Assembly (NCBI GenBank): GCA_029237695.1
Contig: CM055278.1
Coordinates: 77,769,817 to 77,833,816 of the forward strand
Source: Conchocele bisecta
Lineage: Eukaryota; Mollusca; Bivalvia; Lucinida; Thyasiridae
Length of the DNA: 64,000 nucleotides
Direction of reading: 5' to 3'
Positions within the stretch are counted from its first letter, which is position 1. Each line of letters opens with the position of its first letter. Below, in pieces: positions 31,530-44,250 of the stretch. The notes beneath the pieces were generated by a model. It was not told where the DNA came from, searched no databases, and saw only the letters and a list, made by a program, of their open reading frames with translations. The position numbers were made by a program, and so were the translations under genes.

Positions 31530-32792
31530 TATCCATACAGTTCCTTCCGCTTTTTTTTGGCCAACCTACTATTGGCTGCTAAACACTTTACATCTAAAAA
31601 TATTTTTCTTTGATGACATTCCATCAAATATTGATTGTACTGAGATAAAAATTATTTTTCCTATGGAAAGTTAACATGAGGCAAAACGGAGCACCGGGAG
31701 AGTGAGTGGGGAGGGGGGGGGGGAGGGTGCGGTGCTCGATAAACGTCAAATTTGAAAAATGAGTCCAAAACTTGCTAGGTAGTGGTGGAAAGTAGGAAAA
31801 CAAAGTTAGATTTTGAAAATCGGTTCACATTTTCGAAAGGTATTTGCATATTTTTGGGACTTAATGTGTCTATTGGCCAAACGTCGGTCGGCATGACAAC
31901 CAATATTGTTCACTGCAGGTTACACTGGTTGAGGGTGAACAACACATGCATGTGGTTCCATACTGCTGACCCTCAGATCAGTAATAACCGATACATGTAA
32001 ATATATCAACTGTATTTTGTCCATTACATGAGGTAAAACATCATATATCTGATATAAGTGGCTTTTTGCGATATTACATACCTAAGCAGTCTGATCTGGA
32101 TCCACACTTCATCATGTTTATATTACATTTGTAACCTTACATTATAAATGTATGTAGACATATAACAATATTATTAATTAAGATATACACGTGTAAGTTT
32201 GCAAAATAATAATCCAAATATGCATTTCTGTAAAAGTATTCGAATGTGCAACTTTATACACGTATACCCGATTTTACTTCGAACAGACAGCTCTGTCTGT
32301 ACACAGTTCAATCGGTTATATCTCCGCAACAACAAATAATGATGATATGTATTCAACTGAATGTGAAACAATCAGCGTAGCCTCCGATGAGATCTGATTA
32401 TTATAATGTTAACTGCCTCAGAATATATTGCAAATTAATATAAATTGTTATTTGACAATGACAATACATTGTAACTGTATGTATTGTGAGGACTAATAGT
32501 ATGAATCTTACCAGATCGGGCAATCCTACCTCATCGACATCCACACTGTATGTCGCTGACTTTGTTATACATGTTTCTTACGTATTGATACTAAATATAA
32601 TAAACCGGTTGTCCACCGGCAATTAAAACAAAAATAGTAATAGACATTTGTAAATGTATCCCATAAATGATATCCGTAAATGTAAGACATGCAAGTTTAT
32701 ATTTATCACATCCGTAAATGTCAGACATGCACGTTTGTTGATTTTTCCATGTTTTTGGTATTCAATGGATTCCGGCATTTTCATATTGGGAT
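31530..32792. other. No gene recognised
   Basis: Non-coding; holds a G-rich stretch near 31710-31727 and a weak duplication of 'atatccgtaaatgt' near 32670-32730. Confidence 0.45.
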
Positions 32793-32913
32793 CATGATTG
32801 TTTTTTGTAATACTACCAGTATAGAGTTGAAACATGATTGTTTTATTGTAATAGTACCAGTATAGAGTTGAAACATGACTGTTTTATTGTAATATTACCA
32901 CTATAGAGTTGAA
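32793..32913. repeat. 41-bp tandem repeat, three copies
   Basis: 'taccagtatagagttgaa' followed by 'acatgattgttttattg', repeated at 41-bp spacing. Confidence 0.88.
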
Positions 32914-33394
32914 ATGTTTAGATGTCAGAGACAATTGCATGGATTGATTATATGAGAAGTGTTATTGCGATACGAAGATAGTGTGTAGTAATTTAGGTTG
33001 TTCATGGAACGTTTTATCCAAAGTGTTTACGTGTTTTATTATATTCGATTTCTTATGCACGAACTTGTATGTCTTTCATGTTTAGCTTTCAATTGTGTCA
33101 TCATTATTGAGTTGTATGTCATGTTTTATATATTACACTCGTAATGCAACTGATGTATACATAAACAATCAACCTGATCTATGCAAGTAGTATTTATGTG
33201 ATATCCTGTTATTGTAGTCAGTTTTATGATGTGCATTGTATTAGTTATGTTGTATTGTTTGTTAATTATGTGCAAGTGCAAATTCAAATTGATATACCCG
33301 TACCATACATAGTATTTGTTGCGTACATATCAGAACAGTACACAATTATAGAGAATCTCAAACGCGTTTCCATATATAAATATGAGTGATGATT
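32914..33394. other. No gene recognised
   Basis: AT-rich spacer without recognisable structure. Confidence 0.45.
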
Positions 33395-33625
33395 TAATTA
33401 CATATTTATTAAACGAGTTTACCGATTTCATAAGAAACGAGGCTATGCTGAGTTTCTTATGAAATCAGTTGATACATTTAATAAGTATAATATTACATCA
33501 GCACAAATGTTATGTATTACATAAGCACATCATCATACTTTGAAGTTGTGCTGATTGCCTAATATTATTTCTATAGCGGGCTCATTTGCATATTTATTAC
33601 ACTAATGTACTATGCATTCGGACTG
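33395..33625. repeat. Dispersed repeat with left-end hairpin, partner of 13440-13690
   Basis: The hairpin at 33403-33485 ('gatttcataagaaac' and 'gtttcttatgaaatc') is followed by 'taagcacatcatcatac' and 'gttgtgctgattgcc', matching the 13.5-kb copy. Confidence 0.65.
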
Positions 33626-34103
33626 CTTGCATTCGGACTGCTATATCTAGCATGTAATTTATAAAACAAACAACAACATCAGAGCAGGTCTGAAACGAAG
33701 CACAATGAACATTTTACTTGCTCAACCAGTTTTCGTTTTCAACCCCACCACATAAAGTCATATTTAATGTAACAGAATGTTTGTGACAAATACGCCACTT
33801 GCAGCCTTTGTGAACATGGTAAAACAAGAGACCATAGTTCCATTGTTCCGAGTTTCAACCATGTCAACTGTATTTACTGCACATTGCATCATGTGATGTA
33901 TAGTATTTAACCATTGTGTAGTGTATTATGACATCGTTTCTCTTCTATGCAATCAATAAAATAATAACGAAAGTACAAACTTGAAACTAATTACACAAAT
34001 CCTTCTGTCCAAATGTACCGGCATTACATGTATTCGAATGCCAGTACATTCGGACGGAGGTTTTGTAGGAAATTGCTGCGTCACTTGTGGATGTAACGAT
34101 GAA
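33626..34103. other. No gene recognised
   Basis: Non-coding spacer before the 20-bp minisatellite. Confidence 0.45.
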
Positions 34104-34799
34104 GTTGCTACAGAAAATTGTCGGTTGCTATAGAAAGTGTCCGGTATAGAAAGTGTCCGGTTGGTATGAACGTCGCCGGTTGCTATAAAAAGTTTCTGGT
34201 TGGTATTGAAAGTGGCCGGTTGCTATAGAAAGTTTTCGGTTGGTATAGAAAGTGGCCGGTTCCTGTATAACGTTTTCGGTTGGTATAGAAAGTGGCCGGT
34301 TGCTATAGAAAGTTTCCAGTTTGTATAGAAAGTGTCCGGTTGGTATATACAGCGTCCGGTTCCGGTTGGTATAGAAAGTATCCAGTTGCTATAGAAAGTT
34401 TGCGGTTGGTATATAAAGTGTCCGGTTGGTATAGACAGTGTCCGGTTGCTATATAAAGTTTCCGGTTGGTATAGAAAGTGGCCAGTTGCTATAGAAAGTT
34501 TTCAGTTGGTAAATAAAGTGGCCGGTTGCTATAGAAAGTTTCCGGTTGGTATATACAGTTTCCGTCCGGTTGGTATATACAGTGTCCGGTTGCTATAGAA
34601 AGTTTCCGGTTGGTATAGAAAGTGGCCGGTTGCTATAGAAAGTTTTCGGTTAGTATATAAGGTGTCCGGTTGGTATAGACAGTGTCTGGTTGCTATAGAA
34701 AGTTTCCGGTTGGCATAGCATGTGGCCGGTTGCTATAGAAAGTTTCCGGTTGGTATAGACAGTGTCCGGTTGGTATATACAGTGTCCGGTTGCTGTAGA
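34104..34799. repeat. 20-bp minisatellite with 40-bp dimer structure, about 35 units
   Basis: The unit is 'ccggttggtatagaaagtgt'. 'ggttgctatagaaagttt' and 'ggttggtatagaaagtgg' alternate through much of the array, giving a 40-bp period. A few units carry a short duplicated 'tccgg'. Confidence 0.93.
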
Positions 34800-34984
34800 G
34801 CATGTTCAGAGAAGGGCTACCATAACAGTAAGAAAGATAGATCAGTGAATTACCATACAGTGAAACATTAACGGAATTCGGTTTGCCATTCTTTTCAAAT
34901 GTGAGGCAAATTACTTTCAGTCAACGGATGGTGAACCAATTAAATGTAACAGCTTTCCAGAACCAGCCGCAACAGCAGACCAAC

Positions 34985-35699
34985 AGTGAACCAGTTCAAT
35001 GGTTGGCTAAGCACCATACATCTATTGTACCAAGTAAACAGTGAACCAGTACACTAGTTAGCTAAGCACCATACATGTATTGAACCAAGTAATCAGTGAA
35101 CCAGTTCAATAGTTGGCTAAGCACCATACATGTATTGAACCAAGTAATCAGTGAACCAGTACACTAGTTAGCTAAGCACCATACATGTATTGAACCAAGT
35201 AAACAGTTTACTAGTCCAAATAGCTGGCTAAGCACCATACATATATTGCACCAAGTAAACAGTGAACCAGTTCAATAGTTGACTAAGCACCATACATCTA
35301 TTGAACCAAGTAATCAGTGAACCAATTCAATAGTTGGCTAAGCACCATACATGTATTCAACCATGTAATCAGTGAAGCAGTCCAATAGTTAGCTAAGCAC
35401 CATACATGTATTGAACCAAGTAAACAGTGAACCAGTCGAATAGTTAGCTACGAACCATACATGTATTGAACCAAGTAAACAAGGAACCAGTCCAATAGTT
35501 GACTAAGCACCATACATGTATCGAACCAAGTAATCAGTGAACCAGTCCAATAGTTAGATAAGCACCATACATGTATTAAACCAAGCAAACAGTGAACCAG
35601 TCCAATAGTTGGCTACGAACCATACATGTATTGAACCAAGTAAACAAGGAACCAGTCCAATAGTTGGCTAAGCACCATACATATTGAACCAAGTAATCA
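34985..35699. repeat. 55-bp minisatellite, 13 copies
   Basis: The unit runs 'cagtgaaccagtccaatag', 'ttggctaagcaccatac', 'atgtattgaaccaagtaat'. The spacing is exactly 55 bp for most copies. It lies only 185 bp from the 20-bp array but is unrelated in sequence. Confidence 0.93.
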
Positions 35700-35736
35700 A
35701 GTGTGCGTAGTTCAGGAAGACAAACCATTTATAATT

Positions 35737-35830
35737 GTGGCTGTTACTGGAGAAATGGGGTTTATGGAATTTGTGATCAGTGTTGCTCCTGATAAAATAG
35801 CCCACTCATGTAGTATGGTACCGATCTATG
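35737..35830 (+). mobile_element. Family C partial copy
   Basis: 'tgtggctgttactggag', 'gatcagtgttgctcctga' match the 14050 and 63485 copies. The right arm is lost. Confidence 0.6.
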
Positions 35831-36987
35831 TTGCTCATCAGAATTTATGGTTTATTTATTATTATCTATACAGTATTTAACGAGGGTGATCCAGTTTGCC
35901 AAGTTCAGTCTACCCCTGGCCCTCACTACAAAATTAAATTAATAACATGTACACATACAATGTACAAATACATGTTACATACTAGATGCATAACGGTGTT
36001 TCCTTGATACATTGGCGAACTGTGCATATCTTAGTTAAAATGTCCAGATGCTAATCTGGATCTACAGTGGTCTCAACATCCATGAGCCCCATTTTATAAC
36101 GATATTGCCTGTTCCTCAGGGTTTACATCAAGTATTACTGGGTTCATACTACTATTTAGACAAGCCACATCAACGGGGACCAGTTCAAATTGGTAATCCT
36201 GATGCAAGAAACATTAAATGTCATCCGTATGGACTGTCTAATCACATGGAACTTAATTAAGAAAAAACAAGTAAAGAAGTTTCGGATCAATTCAATAGAA
36301 TCAGAGGTAAACGTACACCACCACTACCACCAGTTTTACATAACAACAACCTAGTTCAATGATGAAAATAAAATACAGAGGTGCTCACATACCATTATTA
36401 ACTATTTCAAGTTGTGGATTTTGTAGTTGTCCACGAATACATCTTTACTTACGGACATTCACTATATAACAAATTCCTCTCGTACACCTGTGCTAAATAT
36501 GGTTCAATGTCCTTCCAGCATAACATTATATACCACGCTTGAAAACTTGATGCATTACTGATGACGGATGTAAGGTGTAACAGAAAATGTCAGACGTTGC
36601 ATCCCATTTCTATCTAACGCCTTGGATGAATATGCATATATCACATCACTCTACATCATATACAAATAGTCAACCCTATGCCAGCTCATACCATTGTATG
36701 CACATGAATATAAGTATTGCTGCAACCGTCAATGCATACGAATGTCTGCTTTAATATAATATCAAAGCTTTATTATATGCTGTAGGATGACAGTGTATTG
36801 GTATCCCTGAATGATGCAGAATACTGACATCGGCTTTTTGTCTTCTCAATGATTAATAGCTGAACCCTCTGCTATAATGACACCACATTGTCACAGGCGA
36901 TGGCTATGTAGCAGATTGTCCGTATGCTTTTACTGGATTTGATTGCAGTATTGTCTTATATGAGTTGCATTGTGGCATATGTGTTGA
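35831..36987. other. No gene recognised
   Basis: AT-rich spacer. The 70-codon frame at about 36048 has no recognisable family or splice context. Confidence 0.45.
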
Positions 36988-37102
36988 GTTCCAGGGACAG
37001 CTGTGATGCCAGATACCCTGAGTAACTGGGAATTTCCACAGTACTGTCTGGCGTTGCAGGGCTTTCAAGTTTTTCTCCTTGTAGGCAAAAATCCAATTAC
37101 AT
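36988..37102 (+). pseudogene. Protein-coding-like dispersed repeat, copy 1
   Basis: The plus frame includes 'EFPQYCLALQGFQVFL' and 'VGKNPIT', directly after a stop at about 36985. It aligns in frame with the minus-strand copy at 50016-49884 ('ELPRYCMASQGFQDSVLAGK'). Similarity at the protein level, in the same register, suggests that both descend from coding sequence. I do not recognise the protein. Neither copy is a full gene. Confidence 0.4.
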
Positions 37103-37109
37103 GCATTCA

Positions 37110-38719
37110 ACCTCCTTTATTTGCTTACTAGGTTCCCGGTTAGTATATGTCACATATACATGCCGGGTTTGTTTTACATTATGCATATATTGATCGGTCA
37201 ATGACATGTACCAAGGCAACAACATCAATTACTTTTACTACATGTACTCTACAACTTCGACATAGGGTTCGATAAATGAGAAGCAAGACATTTAATCAGG
37301 CTATATTAAAATTTGCTGAATTATTAACGGACAATAGATGCATATAGAGATGGTTATGTCGAAATAATGTTCCTGAATACAATACCAATCTCTGGATTGG
37401 CATACAATATAATATAAATTATATACACAGAAGCTTTATTTCTTCGTGTTTACTGCTGATACTTTATTATGATAACAATTGAATAGGGATACATTGCGTT
37501 TTATCGATGTATGTTTCACAAGGTGGTGTTTATGTGTGGCCATTATTTTGTCTTCAACATTATTGAATTGGCATTGTCAAATATTTATTCTACAAAATGG
37601 TAATGTTTTGCCACATAGTTATTTGACTACATTGTGGATTAAACTACATAGCTCGCCAGTGCTGTCCGCGAATTAATTTGCGATGTTGTAAATCGCGTAT
37701 ACCGCCATTTTGTTCCAGTTGTGGTACAAATCATCGAACCTTTGTATGTTCAATGTGACTTACATTGTTCCTATGACTCAGAGGTACTAGTAGTAACTTG
37801 TAATGGTATTGCTATGAATATAGCATATGTAATAACATACTACATACCAGAGTACCAGAGATGGTATTGATCGTATTGGTAAAATTAAACCAGCTCCCAA
37901 TATCGTTCATAAGCGTAACATATAACCAGTATCAGAAAAAAACAACAACAACCCACCGAAAAGAATATTTGGACTGATAAAACTAAGCGACTTAGAGAAA
38001 GGTTTCCATTCATTGATTCGCATAGTTGTACTCAGAAAGGTATATACGTACCCGCGTGGATAGTATTACTAATATCTTAATTTAGTGTTATTGTAGACCA
38101 GTCGCATGAAGAAATTGAAAACACTATTATTCCACCCCTCTTCTCATGTCGACATGACGATTATTTGATGAATAATACCTTTAATTACGTAGTGGTACAG
38201 GCATATTATGTATGGTGCTTATATACACGAATATAAGTCATCATACCTTATGGAACAAACCTAATTACGTTTCAAACATGTAAAACAGAATGGGTATCAA
38301 TGAACATTATATAGAGGTATACATGTACAAACAACAGAAATGCATACCCAGATCGGGCATATACGCAATAAATGTTATTATCGTGAATACAATTCGACAC
38401 ATTTAGTAAATTTATGCTACAGATGTTTTATATAAGCTTGATCAGTTTTAAGCACACGTACGCACATAATATTCCTACATTGCTTTACTCTCTGAAATGT
38501 TCACTCAAGTCTGTTTTCAGATCCCCTACAGTAAACCAATTATAATTGCTTGTGTTAGTAAATGGTGTCCATATTGGGTATTTAAAAAGCCTGGTTTTAT
38601 GAAATAATGCACAAATGGTGACAATGTGTCCTCTCTCTTCATGTTTTCCTGAAATGGCAAAGTATAAACTGTTGTAACAGTTCAACATTCGTTGCTATTT
38701 CCTTGCTATTCTGAATAAC
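37110..38719. other. No gene recognised
   Basis: About 1.6 kb of AT-rich sequence without clear repeats, hairpins or coding frames. Confidence 0.45.
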
Positions 38720-39440
38720 CGGCCTCCATTTTGAATGTGAAAAGTCTTGGTTTACATTCAAATATTTACAGTTGTATGAATAGGGCATAGTACGCCATCT
38801 GACATGGAATAAATGTCATTTGGGTAACAGTTTTACAATCTCATTTATTGTCATTTGTGACGGCCAACTTGAGCGACAATTCACACAATACAAATGCATA
38901 CCAAAATCTACAATAATATAATAATAAATACATAAATAACATATACTTAGTAATAATACTATACATAGCTATCTGCTACATTTAAGCTTCTATTGTACAA
39001 AGATATAACACACATATTTATTTGGCAGCCATTTTGCAATTTAAAATAGCATTCATAGACAAATAAGCATTGTAGTAATTATTGTGTTACTAATAGTGTG
39101 TTTCCTGTCCTTGCTAGTGACGAGATGTAAGTACCTTTTGTCAAAAAATGGGCAAAACATGCTTGAACGGCGGTCATTTTGAATTTCAACAGTTTATTCA
39201 CCATAAAGTTAGTAGGTATTATTACTACTGTTCTTAGTATTCGGTTTGTACAACAATACACACATATGAGTCACAAATATTAAGATATGAGCAAAATATG
39301 TTTACTTTTGCCATTTTGAAATCCGCAATTTTGGACCGGAAGAACCCATTTTATCGATTGTCTCCTCGGCTCGTTTTTTCAGCGAACTCGAAAACCCCTG
39401 TATACAAAGTTTCATGCTTTCCGCCTGAAGTGAACTACTC
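38720..39440. repeat. Diverged repeat of about 140-160 bp with a GCCATTTTGAA block
   Basis: 'ccattttgaa' or close variants occur near 38727, 39010, 39172 and 39311. The last unit continues 'tgtctcctcggctcg' and 'catgctttccgcctgaagtg', and the same tail ends the related cluster at 51560-52090. Confidence 0.65.
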
Positions 39441-39712
39441 TGGTATGGTATTGTATGGCTCTTACACTATGTAGCACCATGTCAATAATAGGACTGATTG
39501 CTGCGCTATTTTAAGTGAAAATTTGGCTTGATACAAATACTTCCGGTTATGCGATTTCAAAATGGCAAAACACAGGTAAGTACATTGTTTCATCTATTGT
39601 ATATTTGTGTAGAGACGTTCTATGAACATAACATTAGGCTTATCCGGGCCGCCAATGATTCCGATTTCAGTAGAATATTCATAATTCATGCAAAATTGCC
39701 TAGTTTCCCAGA

Positions 39713-39989
39713 TCATTCGAGAAAACTACCGGACATGCCAGTCCAGGAAGCGATTTTTGTTTGTTTTTCATTTACCCAGCCGTTAAAATCACGAATATAC
39801 ACGTTTCCCGAGGCATTCTGTAGTGCTAAAATATGCACTGTGTCATCAATATTGCTAAAGCAAAGCACCAACATTCTCGAAACATTCACAGTGGATTGGT
39901 GAAGTCGCTTTGCTTGATGGTACCAAATCAAATGGTTATGGGTCTCCCAATTCAAGGTAATGACACAAAATCCATGCATTGGTGGCCAT
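39713..39989 (-). pseudogene. Coding-like fragment in a dispersed repeat
   Basis: Minus strand: an ATG at 39989 opens 'MATNAWILCHYLELGDP' and then hits a stop. A second frame continues for about 89 codons down to 39713 ('SNIDDTVHILAL', 'VYIRDFNGW'). I have a vague memory of such sequence in bivalve genomes, but I cannot name it. Treat it as a broken copy of a repeated gene or a chance frame within a repeat. Confidence 0.3.
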
Positions 39990-40399
39990 CTTGAAATAAA
40001 TAAATGCTACAATATGACAGACTTCAGTAGTTCACTACTAACCACAGAAAACATGATGTAAAATCTTAAAAACAATCATTCCACTCTTGGGGATGAGGGA
40101 TAATTTACCCGGCTCATAAACGAACATATCAAAGTGGAAACAGTTAAATCGATGACCATATTGTATACAGCATGGTTTGTTTCCATGGTAACATAAATAA
40201 TGGCATTAAACCGTCCATACATTTAGTGTAAGTCCACGTAGGATATTTGTCTGTGTATTCGCTTAGTTTCAGCGAAGTAATCGTTCACAAATGAAGTGTT
40301 TAACGGCTTAAAAGGTGACTTTTACGATTATTTGAACTTTGACCGAAGATCACGAAATCGGAACATTCCATGAAAGGAAACAGAAAGGATAAGACATTT

Positions 40400-41640
40400 C
40401 CTAAATGTTAAGGTTTGTGAAGGGGTTGGAGGGTCCGTTACCTTTACCTTGGGAGTATTGGTGGTGTGAGGGTCATGTATTTGTCACAGAATGATAGAGA
40501 ACAATCGGAGGAATGTATGTGTTAAATATAAATATATAAAGTTCTATCAAAGGAAACAGAAGTTAAACTAAATTTTAACCGAACTTTAAGTTTGTGAAAG
40601 CGCTAAGTCTGTGACCTTAATCTTGGGATTAAAGGTGATGAGAGTGTCCTGAATCTGTAAGAGCATTATAGAAGAACATCCGGGGAATGCATGTGTGAAA
40701 TAAAACTAAGTTCTATAAAAGAAAACAGAAGTTATGAGAAATTTTCCCCGACAGTAAGTGTGTGGACGCTGACGCCGACGGCGCCGACGACGCCGACGAC
40801 AGACGCCGCGGTATGCTATTAGCTATTCCTGCATTTTGTGGAGGCGAGCTAAAACAGGTTTCCCATTTTTTACTGGGTTCAAACCATTTTACATTTTTCG
40901 TTTGTTTTCATTGACGAGAAATGTGGCATGTCAGCACACGAATGCCCCCGCTGCCAGCTAAGGAAAACAATGGCACATTTATAGGATCGTAGACAACATG
41001 GTATAGGACAATCAAAGAAATGCATGTGTGAAATATGAAGCAGGTACGTGACAGGAAACACATTAGACATTTACCCGAGCGTTACGGTTTCGAACACACT
41101 AAGTATGTGACTGACATTGCGCTTAGCAGCAGTCCAAGTATCGTGGATTTGTTACAGCATGATAGAGAACCACCAGTGGAATGCATGTGTCAAATATGAA
41201 GCAGTTACACGAACAGAAACATAAATTATAACAAATTACCCGAGCGTTAACGTTTTGGATGCAGTAAGTATGTAACTTCACCATGCATGGACTTAGCGGG
41301 AGGATCGTGGATCTGCATGATATAGGACCATGAGATAAATGCATGTGTGAAATATGAAACCGTTATGTGAAGTAAAGAGAAATTATAAGAAGTTTACATG
41401 AGCGTTAAGGATTTGAATGCACTAAGTATGTAACCTTGATTATGGACTTAGCGGGGAGCCGACGATCGTGGATTTTTCACAGCATGATTGTGGACCATCA
41501 GAGGAATGCATGTGTGTAATATCACGTAGCTATGTGAAAGGAATACAGTAGTTATGAGTAAGTTACCCGAGCGTTAAGTTTGTGACGAATGAGACGTACG
41601 TACGGACGCCAGTAACAATATATGCACCATTCGGTAGCGG
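40400..41640 (-). repeat. Tandem repeat of about 165 bp, inverted relative to 25440-26440
   Basis: 'ggaatgcatgtgtgaaata' recurs near 40512, 40687, 41017, 41178, 41338 and 41502. The block includes a GACGCC-type hexamer tract (about 40767-40805) and, in reverse complement, the 'cacacgaatgcccccgctgcc' element seen at 25705-25735. It ends close to 'tagcgggggcat'. Confidence 0.8.
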
Positions 41641-42157
41641 GGGCATAAAATGCTGTTTTTATTGCGTATCATTTCCTGTAAAAACCATGTGCATGCACAT
41701 TGAAACAAAAACGCAAAATGGGTTTTCCCGAAACTCTGCACATGCACAGTGATATACAACGATTAATCGCTTTCGATGAAAATGCCGCGAGTATTCATCA
41801 GAAACGTTTCACAGTTGTTGTGCCATGAAACGGGAAAAGCGTAGAAACTGGTTTTCTAGCAAACGTGTCGCAAACGTGTCGCAAATGTGTCGCAAACGTG
41901 TCGCGAACGACCAAAACGACGTGTGTAAATTCGGAACGAAAACCGTAGCGTGCTGTTATTATGTTCGTAGACTAGCCGGAACTGGAAGGCGAGTAGAGGG
42001 TGGAGGCGGCAGTCGCGCCCAACACACGCCCCACCATCATCATCCAGTTGTATTGGTGAAATGCTGCAGCGCAAATTTTTATGTATTTAACACTTACAAT
42101 GCGGATTTAAATTTTCTCGTCTTTTGTTAATTTAATATTATCAACTTTAATCATCAC
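41641..42157. other. No gene recognised; short CAAACGTGTCG repeat
   Basis: A four-fold 11-12 bp repeat 'gcaaacgtgtc' lies at about 41858-41910. The 101-codon frame over it has no recognisable domain. Confidence 0.5.
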
Positions 42158-42232
42158 AACATGGTTTAGCAGCACTTGAGAATCATTTCCATAGGAAATG
42201 ATTCTAAATTGCTGTAAAATCATGTTTTTATT
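42158..42232. mobile_element. Hairpin related to the loop of the 52150 element
   Basis: 'acatggtttagcagcactt' ... 'attgctgtaaaatcatgt', with a central 'atttcc-tataggaaat' dyad. The sequence 'agcacttgagaatcatttcc' also occurs in 52230-52255. It directly precedes the 40-bp array. Confidence 0.6.
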
Positions 42233-42235
42233 TAC

Positions 42236-42607
42236 AAGATACGGGCGTCGAGGTATAGGCAGTATAAAATATCAGAATATACGGGCGTCGAGGTATAGCC
42301 AGTATACAAGGTCGCAATATACGGGTGTCGAGGTATAGCCAGTATACAAGGTCGCAATATACGGGTGTCGAGGTATAGTCATTATACAATGTCACAAGAT
42401 ACGGGTGTCGAGGTAGAGCCAGTATACAATATACAAGGTCACAATATACGGGCGTCGGGGTATAGCCAGTATACAAGGTCGCAATATACAGGCGTCGATG
42501 TATAGTCATTATACAATGTCACAATATACGGGTGTCGAGGTAGAGCCAGTATACAAGGTCACAATATACGGGCGTCGGGGTATAGCCAGTATACAATGTC
42601 ACAATAT
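42236..42607. repeat. 40-bp minisatellite, left block (about 9 copies)
   Basis: The unit is 'gtcacaatatacgggtgtcg' + 'aggtatagccagtatacaag'. Same unit as the large block from 44265, separated from it by 1.66 kb of unique sequence. Confidence 0.93.
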
Positions 42608-43815
42608 CACTATGTGGTTACTTGGCGATAGCGGGCCGGAAGTCTACAAGATTAATGTCCCGGAGTCTACGTTAATATAGCAACGGCGTAGTTCTAGATC
42701 AGTGGCGACTGAATGCAGACATATGCATTGAAGAATAAATGGCACACATCACGATTAATTGCCATGGTAAATGCATTGACTCAGAATAACTTACCAATAC
42801 AAATTAGTTGTTACTACCTGCATTATTGATAGCATACGTTTATATCCATTAGACAAGTTAGTTCAGTTAATTTATTGAAAACTAGATGGAATATAAATAG
42901 TTGAGGATGAATTTGCGATAAACTCATGTGGGAAAACTAAATGGTATATGTCACTAAAAGAACTATTTAAAAGAGATGTGTAAGAATAACTGCTATTATT
43001 TATTTAAAAAGCGACGGAGTCTGACACCTGTGCTACGGAGTTAGTATGATAAGAAATCCAGGGCTACGGAGTATTCGTGATTTATTTTCTACAAATTGTA
43101 ATCAACCTGAAGACATTGTTGTCTCAATATCCGGTTATGTCGTCGTCGTTGGCCAATATAATGTTAAACTTTTATTGTATAATGATATGGCTTTCTATTT
43201 CCGCAAGAAACACAATGTGATAAGTAGTGTTACAACGAATCTATTATCACATAACTGGTCCCTGTTCCATTTTACCATTTTGGCTATGATACATTTCATT
43301 TGCTCTCGATGTCAACATACTGCAATATTTCTATTTCATATACGTTCGGAATGGGTAACATATGTTATACGTTTGGAAACGCGTAGTAACTCAACGCGTG
43401 TAACGAACTGGAGACGAATTCAACGGAAATAAAATAACAGAACGTGTAAACTATGAACAGTTTGACGAGCAGTACTATAAGTTCGTTGTGTTGCTGATAT
43501 TTCTATAATTAGTATTGGTCTTATTTTGCAGAACAATTCAGTTTGCTGCCGGTACTATCTATGCAGTTCTACGAGTATTACGGATGCTGTTAGACATGTA
43601 ATACTGATACACCCTCATGAGACGATTACCGTGCTGTGTCCCTGTAAGGACAGCGCATAATTTAGACAACGCACAATCCCGATTAAAGGTGAAGACATAC
43701 AGTGCGATACTAAAGACGTATATTTTGATGAGAACGCAAATCGGTTACATGTCCCCGTCCAATCCGTCCATAAAAGTTCGTTACCAAAGGTTTCCAGAAT
43801 AAATAACAACAAAAC
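42608..43815. other. Unique sequence between the two 40-bp blocks, no firm gene
   Basis: A 128-codon frame at 43046-43432 has no recognisable domain. A stop lies 10 nt before the ATG at 43816. Confidence 0.4.
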
Positions 43816-44250
43816 ATGTCCACAATCGCTTATTCACTGCAAATCCGCCACGGCAAGAAGATGTGTTCGAAAATGTTGTTCCTTGATGACGTGTCCGATG
43901 TGCAGGTAACTGTACACAACGATACTTTAAAACGTGTTGTTGATGAATTGCAAACAGTGTTGCTTGCTGTAACAGAACACTTGCGACGGCACAACCGACT
44001 TCATGAATGGATAACGTTTTTCCGACTTATATCTGAAGGACAGTTTAGCGTCAGCCATGTGGCTGGGAAGTTATTTCTGGACGTAATCCGCAGCAATTAA
44101 ACTAAGTCTATCCACACCATGCGTTTCACTGATGAAGTTAATCAACTTTGGTCAGTTGAGTTAGCACTATTTCATGGGGAGTTAATTAGATTCATGGATG
44201 GATTGAAATGTGTAGGTCAGCTGACTGATGACTCGAACAGTACATGTTAG
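43816..44250 (+). pseudogene. Broken copy of an uncharacterised repeated protein gene, tail captured by the minisatellite
   Basis: An ATG-initiated frame of 94 codons stops at TAA 44098-44100 and the same frame then continues open to TAG 44248-44250. The peptide includes 'LHEWITFFRLISEG', 'VAGKLFLDVI' and, after the stop, 'MRFTDEVNQLW' and 'LFHGELIRFMDGLK'. This order (EW-x-FF-x-L, LFLDV, MR, LF-G-x-x-IRFM-x-G-x-K) matches what I remember of a large multicopy protein family in cnidarian and mollusc genomes, possibly transposon-derived; I cannot confirm a family name. Retention of frame across one stop suggests recent inactivation, or an error. Bases 44170-44268 recur within the array. Confidence 0.5.

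Noticed and set aside
39528..39902. 124-codon plus-strand frame
   Set aside because: No ATG start, lies over a dispersed repeat whose better reading is on the other strand, no domain recognised.
43046..43432. 128-codon frame between the minisatellite blocks
   Set aside because: Composition is that of AT-rich chance frames, no motif recognised, no continuation into the coding-like copy at 43816.
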